Program-made: the position numbers and the translations under genes
Notes under the pieces: model-generated
The model's input: the letters and a program-made list of their open reading frames with translations, nothing else
What the model was told of the DNA's origin: nothing
Database searches by the model: none
NCBI GenBank assembly: GCA_963826505.1
Contig: CAWGXG010000005.1
Span: 434,001 to 498,000, forward strand
Length of the DNA: 64,000 bases
Direction: 5' to 3'
Origin: CAWGXG01 sp963826505
GTDB lineage: Bacteria; Chloroflexota; Anaerolineae; Aggregatilineales; Aggregatilineaceae
In this document: positions 1 through 11,706 of the stretch, piece by piece
Layout of the letters: every line of letters begins with the position of its first letter
Position numbering within the stretch: the stretch's first letter is position 1

Positions 1-458
1 GCTGACTGAAATACTCATTCGTCTTGGTCTGAATGAGAATTTCACAATCAGGCACCTTCGCAATAACCCACAGCACTGAGATGGACCTGTTCGCGGGCGC
101 AGGCTGCTCCATCTGATCCGCCCTCGTCTCCGCAGAGCCTACCGTGATTGCAGCGTGTGCCATGGAGTTGATATGATCAACTTGGGTTCTCGCAAGTGGA
201 TGGACCCGAATGCGAATTTCTTGACCCTAAGAGACTATGATCTGGTTTTCGTATTGCGCGACTCAGTTGCGATGCGCCGCTTGGAGCGGCTGTCTTTGTA
301 GACGTTGGCGGGCTGTCACCATGCACGAGAAATCCAAAAACCAACCTCGATATTCACAATCACAGGGCGTGCCTCATTCAGGATGGTGTTATACTGTTGC
401 CGTAATTACCGGGTGACCCTTATCGGAAACTGTGAGGCACTCACGTTCCGACTTTGGT
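1..458. other. Left-edge region without a supported gene
   Basis: No convincing gene is seen. On the minus strand an open frame begins with an ATG at 163 and runs off the left edge (about 54 codons) without a clear ribosome binding site; it could be the start of a truncated gene but has no recognisable motif. An inverted pair, GTGCCTCA at 369-376 and TGAGGCAC at 433-440, lies upstream of katG and might be a long-loop structure or a regulatory site. Confidence 0.3.
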
Positions 459-487
459 TTGATTAAAGAACATGCCCCTTGAATACT
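459..487 (+). promoter_or_regulatory. Candidate sigma70-type promoter of katG
   Basis: TTGATT at 459-464 and AATACT at 482-487 are separated by 17 bases, 32 bases before the katG start. A strong Shine-Dalgarno (AAGGAG, 508-513) follows. The match to consensus is moderate. Confidence 0.4.
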
Positions 488-518
488 GAACAAGAGACGC
501 AATCCATAAGGAGAAAAT

Positions 519-2708
<2,190 letters not shown>

Positions 2709-2784
2709 TTTATTCGCGGCGTCAACCGTCGAACGGAGGTTGCATTTCAGCCGCTGCGAGACATACCGATAGAATAACCGGCAT

Positions 2785-2808
2785 AGGGGACGGCCATAAC
2801 CGTCCCCT
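2785..2808. terminator. Hairpin between convergent katG and DinB genes
   Basis: A 9-bp stem (AGGGGACGG paired with CCGTCCCCT) with a 6-base loop lies between two convergent genes, so it may terminate both. The following U-tract is poor on each strand, which lowers confidence. Confidence 0.5.
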
Positions 2809-2877
2809 TCCACACTGCGGGGAATACGTATCGCATCCAGAGTGTTCTTCCCCTGAGGCAGCACGCCAATATTCACC

Positions 2878-3603
2878 TCAATTGTACAGAGCTTGATACG
2901 CCGGTTCGTCGCGCAATGCGTCCAGGTCGGAGTCTTCCTTCGACCATTCGATCAGGTTGGGCGCGAGCTGCAGCCCTTCCTTCAGCTTTTCAATTGCCTG
3001 TTGCGTCTGGCCCGACAGCGCATGGATACATGCCAGGTTATACAGCACCGGGCCCCGCCAAGCGGGGTCATCACCCACTGCCAGCAGGCGGTCCGCGAAC
3101 GACTCTCCGAATAACTCAGTCAACACATCATCGTGATTGTGGCGGTGCAGGTATTCCCACAAATGAATCATAGGATGCGTCACATGATTGCCGGCAATGA
3201 GGGTCCACCTGGCACGCTGCTGCCCCTCGGACTCAATCAGCGTTTGAAGATCCTCGTCACTGGTGTGTTCCAAATACGTATCGGCACGTGCATAGGCATC
3301 ACGAATCATGGCATGCACGTCGTTCCAGGTATGGGCCTGGTACTTCTCGAAGATTTCGCGGTTGGATTTGTCGAAATCGCCGCCGTCCTCACGCTCCGGC
3401 CAGACGCCATCTCGCTCAAAGGCTTGTAAGTGTGCTAGATGATGGTCGGCCCATACCATGTTGTGAAACAGAGTATCTTTCGCAGACCAATGCTCTTCCG
3501 TCCCGACAGCAGCCCGCTCCTCGTCAGTGAGATGGTCTGCGAAGGTCAGCTGCACGTCGCGCATGTGATGAAGCAGATCGGCAAAGCGTGTTTTGAGTGA
3601 CAT
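2878..3603 (-). CDS. DinB/ClbS-like protein with C-terminal TPR
   Basis: The first ~165 residues form a DinB-superfamily four-helix bundle of the ClbS/DfsB type, with metal-site histidines in LFHNMVWADHHLAH (from residue 45) and a second His-rich stretch NHVTHPMIHLWEYLH. Members of this superfamily are metal-dependent thiol transferases or DNA-damage/colibactin-protection proteins; the substrate here cannot be told. Residues ~185-215 (LYNLACIHALSGQTQQAIEK) look like a single TPR, an addition that probably mediates protein contact. The 241-residue frame starts at an ATG preceded by AAGGAGA. A good promoter (3664-3692) lies upstream. It is a single gene, convergent with katG. Confidence 0.75.
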   Translation of the reverse strand: MSLKTRFADLLHHMRDVQLTFADHLTDEERAAVGTEEHWSAKDTLFHNMVWADHHLAHLQAFERDGVWPEREDGGDFDKSNREIFEKYQAHTWNDVHAMIRDAYARADTYLEHTSDEDLQTLIESEGQQRARWTLIAGNHVTHPMIHLWEYLHRHNHDDVLTELFGESFADRLLAVGDDPAWRGPVLYNLACIHALSGQTQQAIEKLKEGLQLAPNLIEWSKEDSDLDALRDEPAYQALYN

Positions 3604-3969
3604 CAGTGCAATTCTCCTTGTGTTGGATCCGCGTTGGCAGGGATGCTTAACACTCCTCTACCCATGATAGAATATTTGTTCTGTAATGTAAAGCCTGTGG
3701 GTGTTTTCAATCCGGCGAACACGATTCACCGCGTCAAGCTTGCCCCCTGTATCCTGCCACCTTCTGAACCGGTCCGACACAACACCCCACTCACCTCGTA
3801 TCTCCAAAACCTAAGCCAGGCCAGGATCGCAGGCGTGCAACCCGCGGAGTCCGTGGTCGAAAAACGTATGGAAAAGATATATTCTAATTCACGACTGCAT
3901 CGTGTCATGAAAGACACCAGGCAAGCCTGACTTTCAAGAACGCTTCCAACGATAAAGGGGCCACAGACT
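3604..3969. other. Divergent intergenic region, 366 bases
   Basis: This region separates the divergent DinB-like and methyltransferase genes. Apart from the minus-strand promoter at 3664-3692 nothing is recognised; a short open frame on the plus strand (3634-3930) has no ribosome binding site or motif. Confidence 0.4.
3664..3692 (-). promoter_or_regulatory. Promoter of the DinB-like gene
   Basis: Reading the minus strand, TTTACA (3692-3687) and TATCAT (3669-3664) are separated by exactly 17 bases, about 60 bases before the start codon. This is a close match to a sigma70-type promoter. Confidence 0.6.
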
Positions 3970-4758
3970 ATGACAACGCCACTGGAAAAGTGGGCCTCAG
4001 GCGATGCATACGAACATTTCATGGGCAGGTGGAGCAGCAAATTGGGTTCGCTGTTTCTCAATTGGTTGCAACCGCCCGCCGAAGCGCGGTGGCTTGATAT
4101 AGGTTGTGGTACGGGCGCACTTACCCGGGCGATTTCATCGCATAGACGGTCGAAGATGGTTGCTGGCATTGATCCCTCGTTGGACTTCCTGCTGTATGCG
4201 AGCCACGCAGCTCAGTCGGCAAAGTTCGCCAACGCGAACGCCCTGGCACAGCCGTTCGCGGCAAACATGTTTGATCTTGTCGTCAGCGGGCTTGCCCTGA
4301 ACTTCATACCAGACCCGGCTCTGGCTCTCAGCGAGTCCGTCCGTGTCACAAAGCCGGGCGGCGTTGTGGCCGCCTACGTGTGGGACTATGCGGGTAAAAT
4401 GGAGTTTCTCCGCTACTTTTGGGATGCGGCGTCAGCGCTAGATCCGGACGCGAAGCCGCTTCACGAAGGCATTCGCTTTCCTATGTGTAATCCTCCGCTG
4501 CTCACTCGACTTTGGCTGGCCGCGGGATTGACCGATGTTGCAGTGCACCCCCTGGATGCCGAAACAGTATTTGATAATTTCGACCACTATTGGCAGCCTT
4601 TCACTTCAGGGCATTTCCCTGCGCCTCAGTACGCGCTGTCGTTGGACGCGGAAAAACGCCAAACGCTTCGTGATCATCTACAGAGAACTATTCCCGTAGC
4701 TGACGACGGCTCAGTTCGCCTCATTGCGCGAGCGTGGGCGATCCGGGGTCGTAAGTAA
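3970..4758 (+). CDS. Class I SAM-dependent methyltransferase
   Basis: This 262-residue protein has the SAM-binding motif I WLDIGCGTGAL at residues 41-51 and the later motifs FDLVVSGLALNF and PGGVVAAYVWD typical of the Methyltransf_11/25 families (small-molecule methyltransferases of the UbiE/COQ5 style). The acceptor is unknown. The start is the ATG at 3970, with a loosely spaced AAAGGGG upstream. It stands alone, with 366 bases before and over 600 after, so context gives no clue to its substrate. Confidence 0.85.
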   Translation: MTTPLEKWASGDAYEHFMGRWSSKLGSLFLNWLQPPAEARWLDIGCGTGALTRAISSHRRSKMVAGIDPSLDFLLYASHAAQSAKFANANALAQPFAANMFDLVVSGLALNFIPDPALALSESVRVTKPGGVVAAYVWDYAGKMEFLRYFWDAASALDPDAKPLHEGIRFPMCNPPLLTRLWLAAGLTDVAVHPLDAETVFDNFDHYWQPFTSGHFPAPQYALSLDAEKRQTLRDHLQRTIPVADDGSVRLIARAWAIRGRK

Positions 4759-5301
4759 GCCGGGAATCAATCTACCTTCACATGCAGTGCTGCCAGCTAA
4801 TCAACGTCGAGGTTCGCCTCAGTGCGCTGTTGTATGGCATTTCTTGGGGAGAAAGTGAGACGCCTTACCCCGCGTCTCAGAGGGAAATCAGGGCCAATGA
4901 GGTTAGGCGGGCCCACACCTATCGGCGACACTCACGTCAGCCGTCGATCCCAGTCAACCTTGATACATCGACGATATACATCTGCGTTAGTCCCTGGTGG
5001 GTCGAGTCAAATCATACCTGCCTGCCATTTCGATTCCAGCGGAGGTGCAGATCGCGGCGCCACGAGTCGTTGGCGACTGGCCGCGCCGCAAAACGGCTAA
5101 CATCTATTCGCAGGTTCAGGTAGCTGATTTTGGGGCGCAGAAACACGACCGCTTTCCCTCGCGAATTTTCTCAGACACTTGCCTTACCCAATTAGGTGCT
5201 TGACATTTTCATATTCTAATCTTGTTTTTGCAATAACACGGGAAAATTCTGCATTTGAGTGACTAAGAGAAGGATATTCTCAATCTATAGTTATCAATAA
5301 T
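4759..5301. other. Gene-free stretch
   Basis: About 540 bases without a supportable gene. Open frames on the plus strand (for example 4782-5123) have an arginine-rich, low-information composition and no ribosome binding site. The last ~100 bases become strongly AT-rich and lead into the promoter at 5302. Confidence 0.4.
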
Positions 5302-5331
5302 TTGAACTTTATCAAATAAATGAATTATAAT
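5302..5331 (+). promoter_or_regulatory. Strong sigma70-like promoter
   Basis: TTGAAC (5302-5307) and a perfect TATAAT (5326-5331) are spaced by 18 bases in an AT-rich stretch, 45 bases before the start of the secreted protein at 5377. Confidence 0.7.
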
Positions 5332-5376
5332 CTCTCCATCGAAGAGTAGCCGATATCGTAGGAGAAAAGGGACACG

Positions 5377-5895
5377 ATGTTTCGCAGACGATCTCTCATC
5401 CCCATCCTCGCATTAGTTTTTATCCTGGTCGCAACTTCTGCTTATGCAAGTCTTCATTTTGTTGGCGGCGCGAGTATTGGATCCGGCTCACTGGTTGCAA
5501 ACGCACAAATCGCCGGTTTCGGCAATAACACGGACACAGCCAGCGTATCCCTGAACGTATATGGCACTAACCTGACCGCCTTGTGCCAGAACAAGGGCGG
5601 CAAAATCGCCCCAGGTCAAAATCCCGTCAATGTCGACGTGGACCGGACGGAGAGCGTTTCCCCTGACCGGAACGGCAGTGCCTCCACGTCATTCCATGTC
5701 AGCCTTCTGCCGACCTGGAGCGAAGCGGGATGCCCGAACAAGAATTGGTCTGTAGTGGATCTTCTGGGTTACCTGCGTGTCACCCTGACGGCCACTGACA
5801 CGGCAACCGGCGATACGGACACTCTGGCGTACGAGTGTTATGTCAATGAACCCTTCAAACAAATTGATTGCACGCCACTACCATCTGCTTCATAA
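5377..5895 (+). CDS. Small secreted protein of unknown function
   Basis: The 172-residue product begins with a clear signal peptide (charged MFRRR, hydrophobic core to about residue 20, cleavage probably after AYA near residue 24). The mature part of about 148 residues contains six cysteines (for example in LCQNKGG, AGCPNKNW, YECYVNE and IDCTPL), suggesting disulfides, and mostly beta-type sequence. I recognise no family. The start is supported by AGGAG at 5360-5364 and a strong promoter, and a 12-bp hairpin follows the stop, so this is probably a well-expressed single-gene unit. It may be an exported binding or surface protein, but nothing in it proves a role. Confidence 0.65.
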   Translation: MFRRRSLIPILALVFILVATSAYASLHFVGGASIGSGSLVANAQIAGFGNNTDTASVSLNVYGTNLTALCQNKGGKIAPGQNPVNVDVDRTESVSPDRNGSASTSFHVSLLPTWSEAGCPNKNWSVVDLLGYLRVTLTATDTATGDTDTLAYECYVNEPFKQIDCTPLPSAS

Positions 5896-5917
5896 GACGT
5901 GCACAATCACGTAATGC

Positions 5918-5964
5918 GCAACGGCTGGGGCACCCTCTTGACAAGGCTCATTCCCAGCCGTTGC
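5918..5964 (+). terminator. Stem-loop after the secreted protein gene
   Basis: GCAACGGCTGGG (5918-5929) pairs perfectly with CCCAGCCGTTGC (5953-5964) across a 23-base loop and is followed by TGTTTC. It lies 23 bases past the stop codon at 5895. The loop is long for a factor-independent terminator. Confidence 0.5.
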
Positions 5965-6170
5965 TGTTTCACCAGCATGCAGAGCTTTCCTAGTCGTCAC
6001 CTGGTGTGTGTCTTCTGGCTACAAACTCAGGATAATTGCCCGGGTCAAGGGTCAGACTCCCGCAGAAACCGTTGCGTTTGATCGTGCGCCACCTATAATC
6101 TCAGCAGGCAGCGGCGTCACGGGAGTATGTCCCCAGGTGAGATCGATCATCAACCGTTCAGTGGGCAGAT

Positions 6171-6785
6171 GTGGAATATGACGCGATGGACCTTCCAGAT
6201 TATGAACGCGCAAAAAGCTATGTGTTTTCCCGGTTGGAGAAAGAACTTCCCGCTACGTTGTATTATCACAACCTGGACCACACCCGAAATGACGTATTGC
6301 CCGCTGCCATCCAGTTGGGAACGCTGGCCGGACTATCCGGTGAGGCGCTTCTGATCCTGCAAACTGCCGCTCTGTTTCACGATATTGGATTCATAGAGCA
6401 ATACGCTGATCATGAGAAGGCAAGCGTTCGCATTGCGACAGAGATCCTGCCCCATTTCGATTATCAACCAGCGCGTATTCAGCAAATAGTGCCGCTCATC
6501 GCCGTCACGAAACTTTCAGAAACGCCAATCACCCTACTCGAGCGGTTGATGCGCGATGCTGACCTGGATGTGCTTGGGAGGGACGATTTCTTGGTGCGCA
6601 GTGGCGATTTGATGGCCGAGCTAAATCGTCATGGCTCGCCCGTGGGCGAGCGCGAATGGTACCTGACGCAGGCAAAGTTTCTGGAAGATCACACTTATTT
6701 TACAGATGTCGCACGGGCCTTACGGAACGAGGGAAAACGTCGCAACCTGGAGAGCCTCCACCGGCTGCTGAAAACATCCACCTGA
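6171..6785 (+). CDS. HD-domain phosphohydrolase-like protein
   Basis: The 204-residue protein is a compact HD domain: His33 and His37 in YYHNLDHT, the diagnostic His70-Asp71 in ALFHDIGF, a later His in YADHEKAS, and a distal Asp in MRDADLDVLG. This arrangement is that of metal-dependent phosphohydrolases acting on nucleotides or second messengers. The frame opens with GTG at 6171; an ATG five codons later (6186) is an equally possible start, since neither has a clear ribosome binding site. It precedes the large cyclase gene by 60 bases in the same direction, so a link between nucleotide hydrolysis and nucleotide cyclase signalling is possible but only inferred. Confidence 0.75.
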   Translation: MEYDAMDLPDYERAKSYVFSRLEKELPATLYYHNLDHTRNDVLPAAIQLGTLAGLSGEALLILQTAALFHDIGFIEQYADHEKASVRIATEILPHFDYQPARIQQIVPLIAVTKLSETPITLLERLMRDADLDVLGRDDFLVRSGDLMAELNRHGSPVGEREWYLTQAKFLEDHTYFTDVARALRNEGKRRNLESLHRLLKTST

Positions 6786-6845
6786 CTGGAACACGCGTCA
6801 GATGGTCGAAGTCAGCCGGCCAACGCAGATTTTAGAGGATGTAAT

Positions 6846-9800
6846 ATGGCTAAATTGAGTGAAATTACTATCGAAACGCTCACGGCGTATATTCCCGCCG
6901 ACCGTCGCCATGCCCTGATGACTCGCAGTACTCTGCCGGATCGATCAACGGGCGCAGCCCTTTTTGCCGATATTTCCGGATTTACGCAGCTGGCCGAGCT
7001 GTTGGCGAAAGAATTCGGACCCCAGCGGGGCGCGGAAGAATTGATCTCCCAACTGAACACCGTATACGGCGCATTAATCGGGGAAGTACAGCGTTATCGC
7101 GGCAGCGTCATCGGCTTCAGCGGTGATGCCATTACGTGCTGGTTTGATGGGGACAATGGGCTCCACGCGATCGCCAGCGGGTTCGCTATGCAGCAGAAAA
7201 TGAGCGAGCTTTCCGCGGCCCAAGGGCCGGTCCAGAATGCTCCCCAATTGGCGATCAAAGTCGCCGTGGCTTCCGGTCCAATTCGGCGATTCCTGCCCGG
7301 TGACCCAGAGATTCAGGTTATCGACGTTTTGGCAGGTAGTACGTTGGAACAGATGATAGCCGCCGAACATGTGGCCGAGAAAGGCGAAATCACTGTCACC
7401 GAGCGCGTCGCCGACGAACTCAACAACCAGCTCATTGTGCAAAGCTGGCGGGAAAATGTCAATTCAGGGGGACGTTATGCGGTAGTGTCAGGGTTGACCC
7501 AGCAGGTAGCAAGTAATGCCTGGCCTCAATTCGAGCCGGGATCCCTCGCAGAAGCCGACGTGCGGCCCTGGCTGTTACGGCCCGTGTATGAGCGATTGCG
7601 CAGCAGTCAGCGAGACTTCCTGGCTGAGCTGCGTCCTGCCGTGTCCTTGTTTCTCAAGTTCACCGGCATCGATTACGACCACGACGCGGATGCGGGCGTG
7701 AAACTGAACACCTTCATCCGGTGGGTTCAAGGCATCCTAACCCGCTATGAGGGATCGTTAATCCAGTTAACGATTGGCGATAAGGGAAGTTATTTTTACG
7801 CCGCGTTCGGCGCTCCGATCGCTCATGACGACGATTCCCTGCGCGCATTGGCAGCCGCCCAGGCCCTGCGCCAACCTCCAGCCGCACTGCATTTCATTCA
7901 AGGGATACGCATAGGTATCGCACAGGGCAGGATGTTCGCCGGAGCATACGGCAGCGAAACGCGCCGGACGTACGGCGTAATTGGCGACAAGACAAACCTG
8001 GCGGCGCGCCTGATGAGTGTTGCGCCACCGGGACAGATACGATGTGATTATGAGGTATACAACAGTGCGAAAACACGCTGGACCATCCAAACACTTCCCT
8101 CTGTGCGCGTCAAAGGCAAAGCCGGGTTAGTGCGGGTCTACGAACCGATCCGCGAAACTGTCAAAGCCTGGCAAGCGAGCCAGAATACCTTGTTTGGTCG
8201 CCGCCAGGAACTCGCCCAACTGGAAGCGGCCTTGCAGGTCGTGAACCAGGGAGGAAGCCAGATTATCGTGATTGAAGGTGAGGCGGGAATCGGTAAATCG
8301 CGCATGGTGGCCGAACTCATCCGGCAGGCGCGCGAACTGGGTATTTCGGGTTTGGTTGGTGCTGGCCAAAGCATCGAACAGCAGACTGCCTACCGGGTGT
8401 GGCGCGATCTCCTGTCCACCTATTTCGGGCTGGGCGAAGTTACCGATCCCGCGGAACGCCAGACACGCATCATCAACCTGGTGACTGAAATCGCGCCCTA
8501 CCAACTTCAGCGCCTTCCGCTGATCAACGACATTCTGAATGCCGGTCTGCCCGACACGGAACTGACCGCCGCGCTTGATCCGGCCCAACGCCAACAAAGT
8601 CTTGTGGTCCTTCTGCTCAATCTGTTGCGAACCTGGACAGCCGAACGGCCTCTGATGCTGATATTGGAGGATGTGCATTGGCTGGACAGCCTATCCTGGG
8701 ATGTGACAGTTCAGATCGCGCGGGCCATGGTGGCCGCAGGCGATCGATTGCTGCTCGTACTCACGACGCGCGCTGTTGAAGAACACAGCCTTGGGGCACA
8801 GTTGCTTGCCTCGCTCAAAGAGTTGGACGTTACTGAAACCTTGAGCCTGAACAGTCTGAGTTCGGATGACATCCTGGGGTTGGTTACGGCGCGGCTGGGT
8901 CTGCCCCCCGACGGCCTGCCGAGCACGGTCGGCGAATTCGTCAGCCAACGCTGCAGTGGCAATCCGTTCTTTGCTGAGGAGATCATACTCACCCTACGCG
9001 ATCAGGGCCTGATAGACATCGAGCTTGCACCTGAGGCTCCCCCAGAGGACCCCTACTATCACTGCATTGTCAGAGGCAACTTCACCGAGGCCAGCGCGAC
9101 CTTGCCCGATACACTGCACGGGCTGCTGCTGTCGCGCATTGATCGTTTGCCACCCGATCACAAGCTGACGCTAAAGGTAGCCGCCGTCATCGGACGTACG
9201 TTCGCCTACCCGACGCTGCAGTACATTCTGAGCACATATGCGACATCCGTGGACCTGGCGTTGAGGGAACAACTCAGCAATCTGGTGCAGCGTGATTTCA
9301 CAGTACTGGAAACTCGCGAGCCCGATCTCAGCTATATTTTCAAACATATCATCACACAGGAAACAGCCTACCAGACACTGCTGTTCTCCCAACGCCGCCA
9401 GCTTCACCGGATGGCAGCACAATGGTATGAAACCACATTTGGGCGCCGCTCGCGTGACCCCCAGACCAGCCCGCTCTCTGAATCTCTCGCGCCGTTCTAT
9501 CCTCTGCTAGTCCATCACTACCACCATGCGGAAGACTTTGATCAGGAGCGTTTTTTTGCCCGCCAGGCCGGGGAACAAGCCGCCTCTCAGTTTGCCAATG
9601 CGGAAGCGGTACGCTACCTGAGCCGGGCGCTGGAACTCACCGATCCGGCGGACACCACAGAACATTACGAAATCCTCCTGGCTCGCGAGAAAGTCTATGA
9701 TCTGCTGGGTCAGCGGGAGGCGCAGGAGCAAGATATTCAAACGCTGAAATCGCTGGCTGAGAGTTTGAGCGACGACGAAAAGCAGGCCCAGGTTGCGGCG

Positions 9801-11087
9801 CGTCTCGCGCGTTATGCGATATCGGTCGGAGATTATCCGTTGACGATCACAACCGCGCAGGAAATCATCCCGCTGGCGCAGAACTGCAAGTCAACCCGGC
9901 TGGAAGCAACCGGTTTCTTTTATTGGGGAAGAGCGCTGTGGCACCAGGGGGAATACGAACAGTCCAGCATGCAGCTCAACCAGGCTATAGCTCTGGCTCA
10001 GGCTGCGGAAGCGCGCGACGTTGAAGCGGACAGCCTGCTCGCTCTTGGATTGGTGGCCTGGCATCAGAGTGATTTTGAAGGCGCGAATCGCTTCTTTGAG
10101 CAGGCGTTGTCCATCTTCCACGCTATCGGCAGCCGGGGGGGAGAGGCCATGGCGTACAACAACCTCGGCATCATTTCGGCGATCACCGGTGTTTTTGCCA
10201 ACGCGCTGGAACATTTCGAACAATGCCTGCGCATCAGTCAGGAGATGGGAGGAAGGCGCAACGAAGCCATGGCATTGACCAATCTCGGCAACATTGCAGC
10301 CATGACGCAAGATAACGTACGCGCGACAGCCTATTTTGAACAGGTTGTCGTGATTAGCAGGGAAATTGGCGACCGGCAGGTAGAGGCAAGCTCGCAGGGT
10401 AATCTCGGCGTCATCTTCGACCGGCAAGGGGATTACGCCAGGGCTGAGCCCAGTTTCAGTCAGGCGTTGGCGATCTGCCGGGCCATTGGCGATCGGCGCA
10501 ACGAAGCCATGGTCCAGTCAAATATGAGCCTGTTTAGCCATCATTTGGGGAATCAGGACGCGGCCCAGTCCTACAGCCAGGAAGCTCTGGCAGCCGCCGA
10601 AGAACTGAAAGATACTCACCTGAAGGGCGAAGCCCTGACCTACAGGGGTCACGCGTTGGCAGCCATCGGCGCGTTTAAGGAGGCTTATGAATCGTACCAG
10701 CAGGCCAATAATCTGCGCCGCGATTTGGGCGAACTTCCCCTCGCGATGGAATCCATGGCGGGACTCGCGCGCTGTTCCCTGGCGCAAGATCGGCCCACTC
10801 AAGCCCTGGTGGAGGTTGAGGAAATCCTGGATTACCTGAGCGATAACTCGCTGGATGGCGCTGAAGAACCTCTTCGCGTGTATTTGACCTGTTACGACGT
10901 TCTTGAGGCTAATCAGGACAGCCGCGCTCATAGTATGCTTCAGACCGCGTTCGACTTGCTGACCACCACCGCCGATCAAATCAGTGACGTGCGTGTGCGG
11001 CAGAAGTTCCTGGAAAATGTGGCGGTTCACCGTGACATCCGCGCCCGCTATCACAAGGTTTTTGAGGCGGGCGAGTCGCTGCCATAG
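6846..11087 (+). CDS. Tandem nucleotidyl cyclase-AAA ATPase-TPR signalling protein
   Basis: This 1413-residue cytoplasmic protein has two class III cyclase-type domains at the N-terminus. The first (about 35-190) carries candidate metal aspartates Asp42 (FADISGFT) and Asp94 (GFSGDAI). The second (about 255-430) has YGVIGDKTNLAARL but lacks the usual first aspartate pair, so the two may pair as unequal halves. An ATPase follows, with Walker A GEAGIGKS at 478-485 and Walker B LMLILEDVHWLD near 603-614. The last ~450 residues are TPR repeats of about 40 residues (recurring NEAMA..NLG patterns). Such proteins are multi-input regulators, either cyclases or cyclase-derived sensors; no DNA-binding domain is visible. 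AGAGGATG precedes the ATG. Confidence 0.9.
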   Translation: MAKLSEITIETLTAYIPADRRHALMTRSTLPDRSTGAALFADISGFTQLAELLAKEFGPQRGAEELISQLNTVYGALIGEVQRYRGSVIGFSGDAITCWFDGDNGLHAIASGFAMQQKMSELSAAQGPVQNAPQLAIKVAVASGPIRRFLPGDPEIQVIDVLAGSTLEQMIAAEHVAEKGEITVTERVADELNNQLIVQSWRENVNSGGRYAVVSGLTQQVASNAWPQFEPGSLAEADVRPWLLRPVYERLRSSQRDFLAELRPAVSLFLKFTGIDYDHDADAGVKLNTFIRWVQGILTRYEGSLIQLTIGDKGSYFYAAFGAPIAHDDDSLRALAAAQALRQPPAALHFIQGIRIGIAQGRMFAGAYGSETRRTYGVIGDKTNLAARLMSVAPPGQIRCDYEVYNSAKTRWTIQTLPSVRVKGKAGLVRVYEPIRETVKAWQASQNTLFGRRQELAQLEAALQVVNQGGSQIIVIEGEAGIGKSRMVAELIRQARELGISGLVGAGQSIEQQTAYRVWRDLLSTYFGLGEVTDPAERQTRIINLVTEIAPYQLQRLPLINDILNAGLPDTELTAALDPAQRQQSLVVLLLNLLRTWTAERPLMLILEDVHWLDSLSWDVTVQIARAMVAAGDRLLLVLTTRAVEEHSLGAQLLASLKELDVTETLSLNSLSSDDILGLVTARLGLPPDGLPSTVGEFVSQRCSGNPFFAEEIILTLRDQGLIDIELAPEAPPEDPYYHCIVRGNFTEASATLPDTLHGLLLSRIDRLPPDHKLTLKVAAVIGRTFAYPTLQYILSTYATSVDLALREQLSNLVQRDFTVLETREPDLSYIFKHIITQETAYQTLLFSQRRQLHRMAAQWYETTFGRRSRDPQTSPLSESLAPFYPLLVHHYHHAEDFDQERFFARQAGEQAASQFANAEAVRYLSRALELTDPADTTEHYEILLAREKVYDLLGQREAQEQDIQTLKSLAESLSDDEKQAQVAARLARYAISVGDYPLTITTAQEIIPLAQNCKSTRLEATGFFYWGRALWHQGEYEQSSMQLNQAIALAQAAEARDVEADSLLALGLVAWHQSDFEGANRFFEQALSIFHAIGSRGGEAMAYNNLGIISAITGVFANALEHFEQCLRISQEMGGRRNEAMALTNLGNIAAMTQDNVRATAYFEQVVVISREIGDRQVEASSQGNLGVIFDRQGDYARAEPSFSQALAICRAIGDRRNEAMVQSNMSLFSHHLGNQDAAQSYSQEALAAAEELKDTHLKGEALTYRGHALAAIGAFKEAYESYQQANNLRRDLGELPLAMESMAGLARCSLAQDRPTQALVEVEEILDYLSDNSLDGAEEPLRVYLTCYDVLEANQDSRAHSMLQTAFDLLTTTADQISDVRVRQKFLENVAVHRDIRARYHKVFEAGESLP

Positions 11088-11239
11088 CAAACGCTAGACG
11101 AAGATGAGGGCGTTATTGTCTGAGCAGTGGGTCATGTACTTGCGCGTGAAGTGCAGATGCGCCAGTGGAAGTGGCATTACGTCAGGGGCGAACAGGCTAT
11201 CGTCAAAGTCAGTCCGCCCCTTCTCTCACACTCGAAACA

Positions 11240-11551
11240 TCAGATCGGCAGGCACCCGCCCTCTACGGTCACTTCCTTACCGCGACGAACGGTAGTCCGC
11301 ATCGAGTTTTCGCTTACGGCGTTTGGCGTCGCGGGAACGCTTGAGGTATTGGCTTTCGGTTCCGCCGTGCGATCGGCGTCCAGGTCAACTTCGGCCATGA
11401 GTTGCCCATCAGCAGGATAGGCACTATGTGTGTCTTCACGCCGGAAAGCGTTGAGTGTTGTCGCCCGGCTGATAGGATCTTGCAGTGTGCGATCCAGCTC
11501 GTTTACGAAGGATTCCGCCTTACGATCCAGTTTCCGCAGCAGCTTCAACAT
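11240..11551 (-). CDS. Small protein of unknown function
   Basis: An internal ATG at 11551, preceded by AGGAGA seven bases away, opens a 103-codon frame (MLKLLRKLDRKAESFVNE...). It has an amphipathic basic N-terminus and a Thr/Ser/Pro-rich middle, and no known motif. The same frame is open upstream only because it accidentally joins the frameshifted end of the LuxR pseudogene; the real start is more likely this ATG. It is the only plausible gene between the cyclase protein and the pseudogene. It may be genuine or an artefact of an open frame. Confidence 0.45.
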   Translation of the reverse strand: MLKLLRKLDRKAESFVNELDRTLQDPISRATTLNAFRREDTHSAYPADGQLMAEVDLDADRTAEPKANTSSVPATPNAVSENSMRTTVRRGKEVTVEGGCLPI

Positions 11552-11706
11552 GATCTCATCTCCTGTTCCACAATCACCCTGTTTTCGCTCACTTGTCCAC
11601 TTATCATACAGAATCAGGGTACCCGTCGGATCACCCAAAAGGGGTAGATCACGCGGAGGGTAGTGGTATTTAGGAGGTGGTAGATGGTCCAGGAGAATTC
11701 CGCGCG

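Noticed and set aside
5200..5217. TTGACA followed by TATTCT near 5200-5217 as a promoter
   Set aside because: The spacing is only 6 bases; the TTGAAC-18-TATAAT pair at 5302-5331 is far better.
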